From positions 1-64,000 of the forward strand of contig NZ_JABRWJ010000013.1 in assembly GCF_013266755.1 (NCBI RefSeq): a DNA stretch of 64,000 nucleotides. The letters run 5' to 3'. A program made the translations under genes and the position numbers. A model generated the notes under the pieces. That model did no database searches and was not told the DNA's origin. It worked only from the letters and a program-made list of their open reading frames with translations. This DNA is from Pseudaquabacterium terrae (GTDB lineage: Bacteria > Pseudomonadota > Gammaproteobacteria > Burkholderiales > Burkholderiaceae_C). Shown piece after piece: positions 16,857 to 27,140 of this stretch (position 1 is the first letter of the stretch; each line of letters opens with the position of its first letter).

Positions 16857-17624
16857 TCACTGACGCGACCCATCTGGTGGCCGGCGCCGAGCGAATGCCG
16901 TGAATGCCTCGCGCGCCTCCGAACTCTGCAGCCGTCGTGCGAAGACTTCGTTCTCCCGCTCCATTCGCGCCACGAGCGTTTCGGGGTCCCGCATGAGCTT
17001 CTTGGTGGCAAGCAATGCACCGGCCGGCTGCTTGGCAATACGGTCCGCGACTTGTCGCGCCTCCTCGTGAAGCGCCTGCAATGGCACGCACCGACTTGCG
17101 AGTCCCCAGGCCACGGCCTCGGTCGCACGGACAGGCTCGCCGAGCGCAAACATCTTGAACGCGCGAAGGTGGCCTACGAGAGCGGGCATCAACTGGCTGG
17201 ACCCGGCCTCCGGCACCAAGGCCAGGTTCACGAACGGAGTCATGAGCACTGCGTTCTCCGCGAGGAGGACGTAGTCGCAGTGAAGGAGCATCGTCGTGCC
17301 CACGCCGACCGCGTGACCTTGTACCGCCGCCACCAACGGTCGAGTTGCCGTGACCAACGCACGAAGGAATCGCAGAACCTGCGGCTCCTTGGGGCCGGAA
17401 CCGGCTGCTTGGGCAGCGAACTCCGCAATGTCGTTGCCTGCCGTGAACGTCTCACCGAGCGCGCGGAACACGATCACCCGAATCGAGGGATCGCTCTCCG
17501 CGCCTTCGATCGCGTCGGCCAGCGCGGCGTACATGTCGTTCGACAAGGCGTTCTTCTTGTCGACTCTGGCCAAGGTGAGGGTCAGAACGCCCGCCCTCAG
17601 ATCCGTCTGCACATGCTCGCTCAT
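16857..17624 (-). CDS. Enoyl-CoA hydratase/isomerase family protein
   Basis: This 255-residue crotonase-fold enzyme hydrates or isomerises an enoyl-CoA. The oxyanion-hole segments are LGETFTAGNDIAEF and AVQGHAVGVGTTMLLHCDYV, and a catalytic-region glutamate lies in NLALVPEAGSSQLMP. Only one of the two classical glutamates is clear, so an isomerase or another crotonase activity is possible. It is the last gene of the operon SDR - nitronate monooxygenase - hydratase, 30 bp after its neighbour, and falls under the AACGATCGTT operator upstream of the SDR. Confidence 0.88.
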   Translation of the reverse strand: MSEHVQTDLRAGVLTLTLARVDKKNALSNDMYAALADAIEGAESDPSIRVIVFRALGETFTAGNDIAEFAAQAAGSGPKEPQVLRFLRALVTATRPLVAAVQGHAVGVGTTMLLHCDYVLLAENAVLMTPFVNLALVPEAGSSQLMPALVGHLRAFKMFALGEPVRATEAVAWGLASRCVPLQALHEEARQVADRIAKQPAGALLATKKLMRDPETLVARMERENEVFARRLQSSEAREAFTAFARRRPPDGSRQ

Positions 17625-17654
17625 CGCTCTTCTGCTCCGTAGTGGCCGTGCATG

Positions 17655-18662
17655 TCAGGCAAGGAGTTCGGCTTCGCGTTGCGCGTGCGGCTCCAGCATC
17701 TCGGCCATGCGCGAGCGGATGATCCGGCGCGCGTCGGCCATGATGCGGTCGATCAGCTCTTTCACGCTCGGGATGTCGTGAATGAGGCCGGCGACCATGC
17801 CGCAGCTCCAGGCGCCGGCGTCCATCTCGCCGCCGACCATCACCTTGGGGTAGACGCCGGCCACCTGCTCGTAGACATCGGAGATCTGCAGCGCCTCGCC
17901 TTTCTCGCGCTCGATCTCCAGCAGCCTGTCGACCCCCGCGTTCTTCAGCACGCGCTCGGTGTTGCGAAGAGGGCGCATCACCAGGCGCGTGTCGAGCTCG
18001 GTGGCCTCGACGATGGCCCGCTTGACGTTCTCGTGCACGGGTGCCTCCTTGGTAGCGACGAACCGCGTACCCATGTTGATGCCGTCGGCGCCCAGTGCGA
18101 GCGCTGCCACGAGGCTGCGCGCGTCGGCCATGCCGCCCGAGGCGACGAACGGGATCGACAACTCGTCGGCCGCCCGCGGCAGCAGGATCATGTTCGGGAT
18201 GTCGTCCTCGCCGGGATGGCCGCCGCACTCGAAGCCGTCGACGCTGACGGCGTCGCAGCCGATCTGCTGCGCCTTCAGTGCGTGCCGTACGGAGGTGCAT
18301 TTGTGGATGACCTTGATGCCGGCGGCCTTCAGCCCGGGCATGTACGCCTGCGGGCTGCGCCCCGCCGTCTCGACGATGCGCACCCCGCCTTCGGCGATCG
18401 CCTGGATGTACTCGGCATACGGGGGCTCCGAGAAGGTCGGCAGGAAGGTGAGGTTCACGCCGATCGGCTGGTCGGTCATCGAGCGGCAGCGCGAGATCTC
18501 CCGGGCCAGCAGCTCGGGCGTCTTTTGCGTCAGGGCCGTGATGATGCCGAGCCCTCCGGCGTTGGAGACGGCGGCCGCCAGCTCGGCGAAGCCGACGTAG
18601 TGCATGCCGCCCTGGATGATCGGGTGGCGGATGCCGAACAGCTTTGTGATGCGGGTTTGCAT
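17655..18662 (-). CDS. Nitronate monooxygenase (2-nitropropane dioxygenase-like)
   Basis: This is a 335-residue FMN-dependent TIM barrel. It begins with TKLFGIRHPIIQGGMHYVGF and has GLGIITALT, the catalytic-type histidine in ECGGHPGEDDIP, and phosphate-binding GGMADARSLVAALALGADGI. Proteins of this family within acyl-CoA clusters often oxidise substrates other than nitroalkanes or act as enoyl reductases, so the true reaction here is open. The start MQTRITKL at 18662 fits the fold; it lies 20 bp downstream of the SDR stop in the same operon. Confidence 0.88.
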   Translation of the reverse strand: MQTRITKLFGIRHPIIQGGMHYVGFAELAAAVSNAGGLGIITALTQKTPELLAREISRCRSMTDQPIGVNLTFLPTFSEPPYAEYIQAIAEGGVRIVETAGRSPQAYMPGLKAAGIKVIHKCTSVRHALKAQQIGCDAVSVDGFECGGHPGEDDIPNMILLPRAADELSIPFVASGGMADARSLVAALALGADGINMGTRFVATKEAPVHENVKRAIVEATELDTRLVMRPLRNTERVLKNAGVDRLLEIEREKGEALQISDVYEQVAGVYPKVMVGGEMDAGAWSCGMVAGLIHDIPSVKELIDRIMADARRIIRSRMAEMLEPHAQREAELLA

Positions 18663-18682
18663 TTGGTCTTGGTCCTTGTCGT

Positions 18683-19414
18683 TCAGAAGCGTTCCATGTA
18701 GGGCCGCAGGTCGAGCTCGTGGGTCCAGGCGTCGCGCGGTTGCGTGTGCAGGTACCAGTAGTTCTCGGCGATGTGATCGGGGTCGAGGATGCCGTCCTGG
18801 TCCTTCAGCGCGTAGCGCTCGGGGAAGCTGGTGCGGATGAATTCGGTGTCGATCGCGCCGTCGACAACGATGTGCCCGACGTGGATGTTCTTCGGACCGA
18901 GCTCGCGCGCCATCGACTGCGCCAGCGCGCGCAGCGCGTGCTTGGCGCCGGCGAATGCCGCGAAGTTGGCCGCGCCGCGCAGGCCCGCCGTTGCGCCGGT
19001 GAAGAGGATCGTGCCCCGGCCGCGCGCGACCATGCGCCGCGCGACCTCTCGTGCGTTGAGGAAGCCCGAGAGGCAAGCCATCTCCCAGATCTTGAAGTAC
19101 TTGCGCGCCGTTTCCTCGAGGATGCTGCACGGCACGTTGGCGCCGATGTTGAAGACGAGGACCTCGATCGGGCCGATCTCCGACTCGATCTTCTCGATCA
19201 GCGCCACCACTTCCTCTTCCTTGCGCGCATCCGAGCCGAAGCCTTGGGCGGTGCCACCTGCGTTGCGGATCTGCTCGAGCAGCGGCTCGAGCTTGGCGGC
19301 CTCGCGGCGCGTCACGCAGGCCACGTAGCCCTCCTTCGCGAAGCGTCGCGCGATGGCGCCTCCGGTGGCGTCGCCGGCGCCGATGACGAGCGCCACCTTC
19401 TTTGTCGATTCCAT
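18683..19414 (-). CDS. SDR-family protein with altered catalytic motif
   Basis: This is a Rossmann-fold protein of 243 residues. The cofactor loop reads VIGAGDATGGAIARRF in place of the usual TGxxxGIG, followed by VCxTRR (an Arg pair, suggesting NADPH) and VFNIGAN in place of NNAG. The active-site region reads FAAFAGAKHAL, so the expected YxxxK is FxxxK and the proton-donating tyrosine is missing; the usual serine region is FTGATAG. It may not be a normal dehydrogenase. Start 19414 is decided by AAAGGAG nine bases upstream; the ATG at 19423 abuts that SD. First gene of its operon, with promoter and operator just upstream. Confidence 0.83.
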   Translation of the reverse strand: MESTKKVALVIGAGDATGGAIARRFAKEGYVACVTRREAAKLEPLLEQIRNAGGTAQGFGSDARKEEEVVALIEKIESEIGPIEVLVFNIGANVPCSILEETARKYFKIWEMACLSGFLNAREVARRMVARGRGTILFTGATAGLRGAANFAAFAGAKHALRALAQSMARELGPKNIHVGHIVVDGAIDTEFIRTSFPERYALKDQDGILDPDHIAENYWYLHTQPRDAWTHELDLRPYMERF

Positions 19415-19432
19415 GGATTGCATCTCCTTTAA

Positions 19433-19478
19433 TAAACGATCGTTCATTCACAATACGACGACGAGCGACGCCTGTCAA
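19433..19478 (-). promoter_or_regulatory. Promoter and AACGATCGTT operator of the SDR operon
   Basis: On the minus strand TTGACA (19478-19473), a 17-bp spacer and TATTGT (19455-19450) form a good sigma-70 promoter. The palindrome AACGATCGTT (19435-19444), within AATAAACGATCGTTCATTCA, covers the expected transcription start. The same core occurs at every major promoter of the 19-35 kb island. Confidence 0.8.
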
Positions 19479-19494
19479 GCGCGCCCGTGTGGTG

Positions 19495-20568
19495 TCAGGC
19501 GGCAGGGCGCGACAGCAGCGGTATGTCGAGTGCGCGGTACCACGCGGCCACGTGCGACTCGACGTCGCCCGGGACGACGATGGCCATGCGCATGCGCTGC
19601 AGCCCGAGCGAGCGGCTCACACGGCGCAGCAGGGCACGCCTCCACCAGCCGCGGCGCGTGGCGGCCAGGGCGCGGGCGTACGAGCGCCTTGCCCGCGGCG
19701 GCGCGTCGTTCATCGCCTGCTCCACCCGGTCGTGCAAGCGCGCCCAGAAGCGTGCCGGCGCGCGCACCATGTGCGGCGCCGCCTCGGCCAGGTCGTTGAA
19801 CACGGTCGACGAGCTCTCCGGAAAGTGCACCAGGACGCCGAGGGCCAGCATCGCCGCCAGCACGGCCACGCGCTCGCCGACCTGCATCAGCGGCTCGAAG
19901 GACAACACGTGGTCGCCGGAATCGAGCTTCATCCACTCGAGCGCCGACCACAACCGCACGAGCAGCTCGCCCTGGGTCACCGGCACCGCCGTTCCAGCGC
20001 CCGGCGCGAACAGTGCGATCGCGTCGTCCCGACCTTGGTCGATCCGCTCGTCGAAAAGGCGAGGGTGCTCGCGCGCGAGCCGAGTGCCGCTCGCGAGCCA
20101 GTCGTCGTAACGCACGATGCGGTCGTGCTCCGCCGCATGAAGGCCGTGCGACTCGAACGCGACCACCTGGCGCAACTGGAGGTCCGCGGCGTCGCTGCTG
20201 CGCACCTTGGCCAGTTGTTCGACCGTGTCGACAAAGACGATGCGCGCCGCGCTGCGCTGCAGCGCCAGCCCGGCCTCGGCCGCCGTCGCATGCGGCTCGA
20301 TGCCGTGCACGATGCCGCCGAGGGCCTGCGCCGCGAGCTCGACGACCAGCCACTCGGGGCGGTTCTCGGCGAGCACGGCCACCACGTCGCCGGGACCCAC
20401 GCCGGCGGCGGACATGGCCATCGCGATGGCGCGGGCATCCTCGAAGAACTGCCGCCACGACACCGTCGACCAGATGCCGCGCTGCTTGTAGCGCATCGCG
20501 GCGCGATCGCCTTGCTCGGCGCAGCGCTTCCGCCACAACTGCGGCAGGGTCGAAAAGTCGCGCGCCAT
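19495..20568 (-). CDS. Truncated AMP-binding (acyl-CoA ligase-like) protein
   Basis: The 357-residue protein resembles the N-terminal half of long-chain acyl-CoA ligases: LPQLWRKRCAEQGDRAAMRY, GVGPGDVVAVLAENRPEWLV, DHVLSFEPLMQVGERVAVLA and APARFWARLHDRV. Where a ligase has the P-loop SSGTTGxPK it has FAPGAGTAVPVTQGEL. The whole C-terminal adenylation and lid region is absent. It should not activate acids. Full-length versions of such genes often accompany LIV-type transporters. It starts one base after the binding-protein stop, as last gene of the liv-like operon. It may be a decayed gene or a substrate-binding accessory. Confidence 0.75.
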   Translation of the reverse strand: MARDFSTLPQLWRKRCAEQGDRAAMRYKQRGIWSTVSWRQFFEDARAIAMAMSAAGVGPGDVVAVLAENRPEWLVVELAAQALGGIVHGIEPHATAAEAGLALQRSAARIVFVDTVEQLAKVRSSDAADLQLRQVVAFESHGLHAAEHDRIVRYDDWLASGTRLAREHPRLFDERIDQGRDDAIALFAPGAGTAVPVTQGELLVRLWSALEWMKLDSGDHVLSFEPLMQVGERVAVLAAMLALGVLVHFPESSSTVFNDLAEAAPHMVRAPARFWARLHDRVEQAMNDAPPRARRSYARALAATRRGWWRRALLRRVSRSLGLQRMRMAIVVPGDVESHVAAWYRALDIPLLSRPAA

Positions 20569-20569
20569 G

Positions 20570-21763
20570 TCAGGACACGCCCTTGCTCGGATCGAGCACC
20601 GGCGAGCGCGGCACCCAGACACCCTCGACGACCTGCTCGACGCGCGTCCATTCCGGGCCGATGTGGTTGTCGACGAAGCGCTGGGTGTCGTAGGACGCCA
20701 GGCCCTTGAAGCTCGACGTCTGCAGCGCCTTGACGAGCTTGTCGGTCGTGACGTCCCGTCCGGCCCGGGTCAGCTCCTGCACGAACCAGCTCGCGTAGTC
20801 GTAGAAGGCCACCGAGATGTCGTCCGGCTCGCTGCCGAAGCGCTTGCGGTAGCTGTCGTAGAAGGACTTGAGCGCACCGGTGGCGTGTCGCGGCAAGGTG
20901 ATGCCCCAGGTGCCGCAGCCGTACATCCCCTCCACGGCCTGCTTGCCGAGCGCGACCGTCAGCCCGGCCCGCCCGGGGCTGGCCGTGAGCACGTTGACGC
21001 CGGCGAGGCCGAGCTTCTTCACCTCCGCCGCGACGGCGATGGTCTCGCGGGTGGTCGTGGCGGTGACGATCAGGTCGGCCTTGGCTGCCTGCATGCGCGA
21101 CACCTGCGACGACAGGTCGATGTCGCCGACCTTGTAGCTCGCTTCGGCCACCAGCGGCAGATTGCGCGCGGCGAGCGCGGCCTTGACGCCACGGGTCACC
21201 AGGTCGCCGAACGCGCCTTCCTGGTAGACGATGCCGACGCGGCGGCTGCCCAGATGCTCCACCGCCCAGCGCACGGCGGCGGAGGTCGTCGAGTCATAGT
21301 GCAGGTTGGTCGTGAACAGCAGCGGCGTGGTGCCTGCGGCCTGGCGCACGAGGGCGGAGGCGGCATAGGGCCCGAACGTGACCACACCCGCGTCGGCGAC
21401 CTTCTTCGCCGTGGCCACGCACGGCCCGGAGCCGAACGGGCACAGCATCGCGAAGATCTCGTCCTTGCGCAGCAGCTTGTCGACCGCGCGCACGGCCTGC
21501 GGCGGCTGGCTGGCGTTGTCCTCGATCACCAGCCGGAGCTTGCGGCCGTGGATGCCGCCGGCGTCGTTCGCCTCGTCGATGCGCATCTGGATGCCGTTGC
21601 GGATGAACGGCATCGCGACCGCCACGGGTCCGGACAGGTCGAGATGCGTACCGAGCACGATCTCCTTGTCGGAGACGCCGGCGGCGAGCGAGCGGGAACT
21701 CCACACCGCAGGGGCGGCGATGGCGGCAGTGGCCTTGAGGATCGAGCGGCGGTTCAGGCTCAT
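20570..21763 (-). CDS. LIV-type ABC transporter substrate-binding protein
   Basis: The 397-residue periplasmic binding protein (type I, LivK-like) has a twin-arginine-like leader (LNRRSILKATAAIAAPAVW) followed by IVLGTHLDLSGPVA. The ligand-lobe segments include NDAGGIHGRKLRLVIEDNAS and VYQEGAFGDLVTRGVKAAL. In catabolic clusters such proteins bring aromatic or aliphatic acids rather than amino acids to the membrane complex. It is the fifth gene of the operon LivH-LivM-LivG-LivF-binding protein-AMP-binding protein, and its start overlaps the LivF stop by four bases. Confidence 0.92.
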   Translation of the reverse strand: MSLNRRSILKATAAIAAPAVWSSRSLAAGVSDKEIVLGTHLDLSGPVAVAMPFIRNGIQMRIDEANDAGGIHGRKLRLVIEDNASQPPQAVRAVDKLLRKDEIFAMLCPFGSGPCVATAKKVADAGVVTFGPYAASALVRQAAGTTPLLFTTNLHYDSTTSAAVRWAVEHLGSRRVGIVYQEGAFGDLVTRGVKAALAARNLPLVAEASYKVGDIDLSSQVSRMQAAKADLIVTATTTRETIAVAAEVKKLGLAGVNVLTASPGRAGLTVALGKQAVEGMYGCGTWGITLPRHATGALKSFYDSYRKRFGSEPDDISVAFYDYASWFVQELTRAGRDVTTDKLVKALQTSSFKGLASYDTQRFVDNHIGPEWTRVEQVVEGVWVPRSPVLDPSKGVS

Positions 21764-22509
21764 GCGAGTCTCCGTGGCGAGGTGGGCGGCGACGAAGCGC
21801 CGAGGTAGAAGTCCTTGATGTCGGCGCGCTGGCGCAGCGCCTCGCAGGAGGCCGAGGCGGCGACGCGTCCGAGCTCGAGCACGTAGCCGTGGTCGGCGGT
21901 GTTCAGCGCGATGGAAGCGTTCTGCTCGACCACGAGCACGGCGATGCCGGCCTGCTCCCGGATGCGCCTGACGATGGCGAACACTTCCTTGGTGAACAGC
22001 GGCGACAGCCCGAGCGACGGCTCATCGAGCAGCAGCAGGCGCGGCTTGGCCATGTAGGCACGGCCGATGGCCAGCATCTGCTGCTCGCCACCGGAGAGCT
22101 GCCCGGCCGGTTGCCGATGGCGCTCCTGCAGGCGCGGGAACCACTCGTAGATCTGGTCGACGTCGCGCCGCACCGCGGGGTCACTGCGGCGGGCGAAGGC
22201 GCCCATCGCGAGGTTCTCCGACACGCTGAGGAACGGAAAGACCTGCCGCCCCTCGGGCACGAGGACGACGCCACTGCGGCAGACGGCATCGGCATCGAGG
22301 CCGCCGATCTCCTCGCCGTCGAGCCGGATGCTGCCCTTGTGCGGCGACACCACCCCGGCGATGGTGTTGAGCAGCGTCGTCTTGCCGGCACCGTTGGCGC
22401 CGAGCACCGTCACGATCTGGCCCGCGTGCACCTCCAGGCCGACGCCGTGGAGGGCTCGCACCGGGCCGTACCAGGTCTCGACGTCGCGCACTGACAGCAG
22501 CGTGGTCAT
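21760..22509 (-). CDS. LIV-type ABC transporter ATPase (LivF-like)
   Basis: The 249-residue ATPase shows Walker A GANGAGKTT, Q-loop region VLVPEGRQVFPFL, signature QLSGGEQQM, Walker B RLLLLDEPSLGL and H-loop VVEQNAS. Size and the EGRQVFPFLSV segment mark it as the shorter LivF-type partner. It forms a heterodimer with the LivG-like ATPase encoded immediately upstream (2-bp gap) to power uptake. Confidence 0.94.
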   Translation of the reverse strand: MTTLLSVRDVETWYGPVRALHGVGLEVHAGQIVTVLGANGAGKTTLLNTIAGVVSPHKGSIRLDGEEIGGLDADAVCRSGVVLVPEGRQVFPFLSVSENLAMGAFARRSDPAVRRDVDQIYEWFPRLQERHRQPAGQLSGGEQQMLAIGRAYMAKPRLLLLDEPSLGLSPLFTKEVFAIVRRIREQAGIAVLVVEQNASIALNTADHGYVLELGRVAASASCEALRQRADIKDFYLGASSPPTSPRRLA

Positions 22510-22511
22510 GC

Positions 22512-23357
22512 TCAGGTTCCCAGGTAGGCGGTGATGACGCGCGGGTCCGACTGCACCTCGGCCGGCGTGCCGATCGTCAGCACGCGGCCCTGGTCCATCA
22601 CGATCGCGCGCGTGGCGACCGACGACACCAGCGACATGTCGTGCTCGACCATCACCACGGTGATGCCGAGCTCGGCCCGGATGTCGTCGATCCAGCCGGC
22701 GAGCTGGCGGGTCTCCTCGGGGTTGAGGCCCGAGGCCGGCTCGTCGAGCAGCAGCAGGCGCGGTTCGGCGGCGAGCGCGCGGCCGAGCTCGACCACCTTG
22801 CGGATGCCATAGGGCAGCTCGCCCACCGGACGATGGCGCAAGGGGGCGAGATCGAGCAGGCGCACGACGTTCTCGACCCGCGCGCGGGTTTGTGCCTCCG
22901 CGCGCCGCACGGACGGCAGGTTCAGCATCTGCGCCAGCAGGCTGCCGTGCCCGGCGCGATGGCGGCCGAGCAGCAGGTTCTCGAGCACTGTCGCGCCATC
23001 GAACAGCTCGATGTTCTGGAACGTGCGGGCGATGCCGTGCCGCACGACGTCGTGCCGCGCCACGCGCGTGATGTCGCGGCCGTCGAAGTGGATGCTGCCC
23101 ATCGTCGGGTCGAACACGCGCGTGATCAGGTTCAGCACCGAGGTCTTGCCGGCGCCGTTGGGTCCGATGATGGCGAGGACTTCGCCGGGCTCGATCGTGA
23201 AGCTCACGTCGCGCACCGCCTGCACGCCGCCGAACGCGAGGCCGATCGAGCGGACCTCGAAGAATGCGGGGACCGCCGGGGACGCCGCAAGGGACGCTGC
23301 CGCGGTGACGGCCCGCGGCGCGATGGCGATGCTGCTCATGGCCAGGCGCGTGCTCAT
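22512..23357 (-). CDS. LIV-type ABC transporter ATPase (LivG-like)
   Basis: The 281-residue ATPase has Walker A GPNGAGKTS, Q-loop ARTFQNIELFDGATVLENLL, signature ELPYGIRKVVELGRAL (LPYG instead of LSGG, common in LivG), Walker B RLLLLDEPASGLNPEET and VVMVEHDMSLV. About 32 residues rich in Ala precede the usual start (FFEVRSIGLAFGG). The ATG at 23357 is supported by its ATGA overlap with the LivM stop, with ATG 23339 as an alternative. It partners the LivF-like protein. Confidence 0.93.
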   Translation of the reverse strand: MSTRLAMSSIAIAPRAVTAAASLAASPAVPAFFEVRSIGLAFGGVQAVRDVSFTIEPGEVLAIIGPNGAGKTSVLNLITRVFDPTMGSIHFDGRDITRVARHDVVRHGIARTFQNIELFDGATVLENLLLGRHRAGHGSLLAQMLNLPSVRRAEAQTRARVENVVRLLDLAPLRHRPVGELPYGIRKVVELGRALAAEPRLLLLDEPASGLNPEETRQLAGWIDDIRAELGITVVMVEHDMSLVSSVATRAIVMDQGRVLTIGTPAEVQSDPRVITAYLGT

Positions 23358-24424
23358 CGATTGCGCTCCGATTGCATGTAGACCTTGTTGCGGTGGCTGG
23401 CGGAGGCCGTCACGAGTGGGTACTGCGCGAGCCACTTGCGCAGCCGCATCCAGCGCCCGTTCAGACCCGTCGGCTCGAGCAGGACGAAGAAGGTCAGCAC
23501 GCCGCCGTAGATGAAGAGCTCGAGTCCGAGCTGCGAACCGAGCCGAGCCGGCAGCATTGGCTTGAGCAGCGAGATGAAGGAGGGCAGCAGCGCGATCAGG
23601 ATCGCGCCGAGGATCGCGCCGCGGAGGCTGCCCAGCCCGCCAATGAACACCATCAGCACCAGCTGCAGCGACAGCGCCAGGCCGAACGTCTCCGGCGTGA
23701 TGTATTGCGTGTAGTGCGACAGCAGGGCGCCCGCGATGCCGCAGATGGCCGCCGACAGGCCGAAGGCGAGGATCTTCGCGCGCGCCACGCGGATGCCCAG
23801 CGCTTGCGCCGCGGCCTCCGAGTCGCGCAGACCGACGAACGCACGGCCGGTGGCCGAGCGCATCAGGTTCAGCAGCACGAGAAGCACCGCAGTGAGCACG
23901 GCCAGGCACAGGAAGTAGAACGGCACGGTGCCGCCGAGGCCGAATCCGAACAGCGTTGGCTCCGGCACCGCCAGGCCGTTGTGCCCGCCGGTGACGCCCT
24001 TCCAGCGGCCCAGCGCGTGCTCGGTGATGATGGAGAACGCGAGCGTCACCATCGCCAGGTGCAGACCGGACACGCGTATCGCCGGAACGCCGATGGCCAG
24101 CCCGGCCAGCGCCGAGGCGACCGCTGCGCCGGCCAGGGACAGCGGAAGCGGCCATCCTGATGCCAGCAGCAGGGTGTGTACGTAGGCGCCGATGGCTACG
24201 AAAGCCGCCTGGCCGAGCGATACCTGCCCGGTGAAACCCGTGAGCGTCATGAGGCCCAGGCTCGCGACGCACATGATGAAGACGAAGCTCAGCTCGCCGA
24301 CGTAGAAGGCCGGCAACACGAAGGGCAGCGCGGCGAGCACGAGGGCGAGTGCGCCGTAGGCGCCGCGCTGCGCCGGTGTGCGCAGGAGTCGGCGCGCCTG
24401 GTCGTAATCCGTTTCGTAGGCCAT
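23354..24424 (-). CDS. LIV-type ABC transporter permease (LivM-like)
   Basis: The 356-residue permease has about nine hydrophobic helices. The LivM hallmark GFTGQVSLGQAAFVAIGAYV sits near residue 65 and the EAA-like cytoplasmic loop SEAAAQALGIRVARAKILAF past the middle. It ends with a basic tail. It pairs with the LivH-like permease three bases upstream to form the membrane channel. Confidence 0.93.
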   Translation of the reverse strand: MAYETDYDQARRLLRTPAQRGAYGALALVLAALPFVLPAFYVGELSFVFIMCVASLGLMTLTGFTGQVSLGQAAFVAIGAYVHTLLLASGWPLPLSLAGAAVASALAGLAIGVPAIRVSGLHLAMVTLAFSIITEHALGRWKGVTGGHNGLAVPEPTLFGFGLGGTVPFYFLCLAVLTAVLLVLLNLMRSATGRAFVGLRDSEAAAQALGIRVARAKILAFGLSAAICGIAGALLSHYTQYITPETFGLALSLQLVLMVFIGGLGSLRGAILGAILIALLPSFISLLKPMLPARLGSQLGLELFIYGGVLTFFVLLEPTGLNGRWMRLRKWLAQYPLVTASASHRNKVYMQSERNR

Positions 24425-24427
24425 GGC

Positions 24428-25315
24428 TCAGACCCTCCGCCCGTGCGCGTCGCCGAAGAGGCCCCGCGGTCGCAGCACGAGGGCGCCGATGAGCACGAGA
24501 TAGGCCATCACGTCCTTGAATCCGTCGGCAAGGTAGACGCCGGCGAACTGCTCGACCAGGCCGATGACCAGCCCGCCGGCGATCGCGCCCGGGGCGCTGC
24601 CGAACCCGCCGAGCACGAGCGCGGCCAGCGCCTTGAGCATGACGGTCCACAGGCTCAGGTCCACCAGCGAAATCGGCGCGAGCAGGAGGCCGCACAGCGC
24701 GGCGATGGCGCCGGACAGGGCCCACACCAGGGAGTTCAGGCGTTTCACGCGCACGCCGCACAAGTAGGCGGCGAGCTGGTTCTGCGCGCTCGCGTGAACG
24801 GCGATGCCGAGCGCCGTGTGACGCAGGAACACGTACAGCAGCAGCGTCACCGCGAGCGCGGCACCGACGATGACCAGACTGAGGCTGGAAAGCACCACGC
24901 CGGCGACCTCCGTCGAGCGGTCGGTCCACGGCGTCGCATAGGTGCGCGATTCGGGGCCGAACGACATGCTCACCGCGCCGCGGATCATGAAGCCGATGCC
25001 GATCGTCAGCATGATCCCGGCGAACTGCGGCTGGCCGACGATGCGCCGCATGACCCCGGCCTCGAGTGCCCAGCACAGCACGGCCACGAGGGCCATCACG
25101 CAGGGCAGCGCGAGCCAGAACGACATGCCGGCCCGGGTGATCAGCCCCCAGGCGACGAATGCCGAGAGCATGACGACGTCGCCATGAGCGAAGTTCATGA
25201 CCTCCGTGGCCTTGTAGCCCAGGACCAGTCCGAGGGCGACCAGACCGTAGATCGCACCGCTGGCCATGCCCTGGGCGGCCAGCTGCGCTGCCTGTGTCAG
25301 AAGGGGGTCCATCAT
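24428..25315 (-). CDS. LIV-type ABC transporter permease (LivH-like)
   Basis: The 295-residue permease begins with QLAAQGMASGAIYGLVALGL and KATEVMNFAHGDVVMLSAFV, the LivH signature, and carries ALGIAVHASAQNQLAAYLCG as the coupling loop. It is the first gene of the six-gene transporter operon. Two ATGs lie at 25315 and 25312. No Shine-Dalgarno is present, because the operator palindrome occupies the space five bases upstream of the start. Confidence 0.93.
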   Translation of the reverse strand: MMDPLLTQAAQLAAQGMASGAIYGLVALGLVLGYKATEVMNFAHGDVVMLSAFVAWGLITRAGMSFWLALPCVMALVAVLCWALEAGVMRRIVGQPQFAGIMLTIGIGFMIRGAVSMSFGPESRTYATPWTDRSTEVAGVVLSSLSLVIVGAALAVTLLLYVFLRHTALGIAVHASAQNQLAAYLCGVRVKRLNSLVWALSGAIAALCGLLLAPISLVDLSLWTVMLKALAALVLGGFGSAPGAIAGGLVIGLVEQFAGVYLADGFKDVMAYLVLIGALVLRPRGLFGDAHGRRV

Positions 25316-25320
25316 GAAAA

Positions 25321-25352
25321 AACGATCGTTAGGTGAACGAGACTTGAATATA
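25321..25352 (-). promoter_or_regulatory. Operator and -10 element of the liv-like operon
   Basis: AACGATCGTT (25321-25330) lies five bases before the LivH start. A good minus-strand -10, TATATT (25352-25347), sits upstream, with only a weak -35 match. The predicted leader is about 25 nt and consists mostly of the operator. Confidence 0.7.
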
Positions 25353-25390
25353 GGTCGCCGATGTCGAGGCGATACCCGAGAGTTCCCGTG

Positions 25391-25439
25391 TTGACAGCGG
25401 CCGGAACGTGGATTAGCGTCCGTTCAGCAAACGATCGTT
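25391..25439 (+). promoter_or_regulatory. Promoter and operator of the acyl-CoA synthetase gene
   Basis: TTGACA (25391-25396), 17 bp and TAGCGT (25414-25419) form the promoter. AACGATCGTT (25430-25439) follows just past the expected start point. Together with the liv-like operator 100 bp away, it makes a divergent control region with two sites. Confidence 0.75.
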
Positions 25440-25460
25440 ATCTAACCAACGGAGACCCGC

Positions 25461-27089
<1,629 letters not shown>

Positions 27090-27111
27090 CGGGCCGAGCG
27101 ACATCCTGATC

Positions 27112-27133
27112 TGCTCGGCAACGATGCCGAGCA
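27112..27133. terminator. Perfect hairpin between convergent synthetase and thioesterase genes
   Basis: TGCTCGGCA, loop ACGA and TGCCGAGCA give a perfect 9-bp stem in the 51-bp gap between two convergent genes. It lacks T-runs but its symmetry and position suit a bidirectional terminator. Confidence 0.7.
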
Positions 27134-27140
27134 TGATTCG

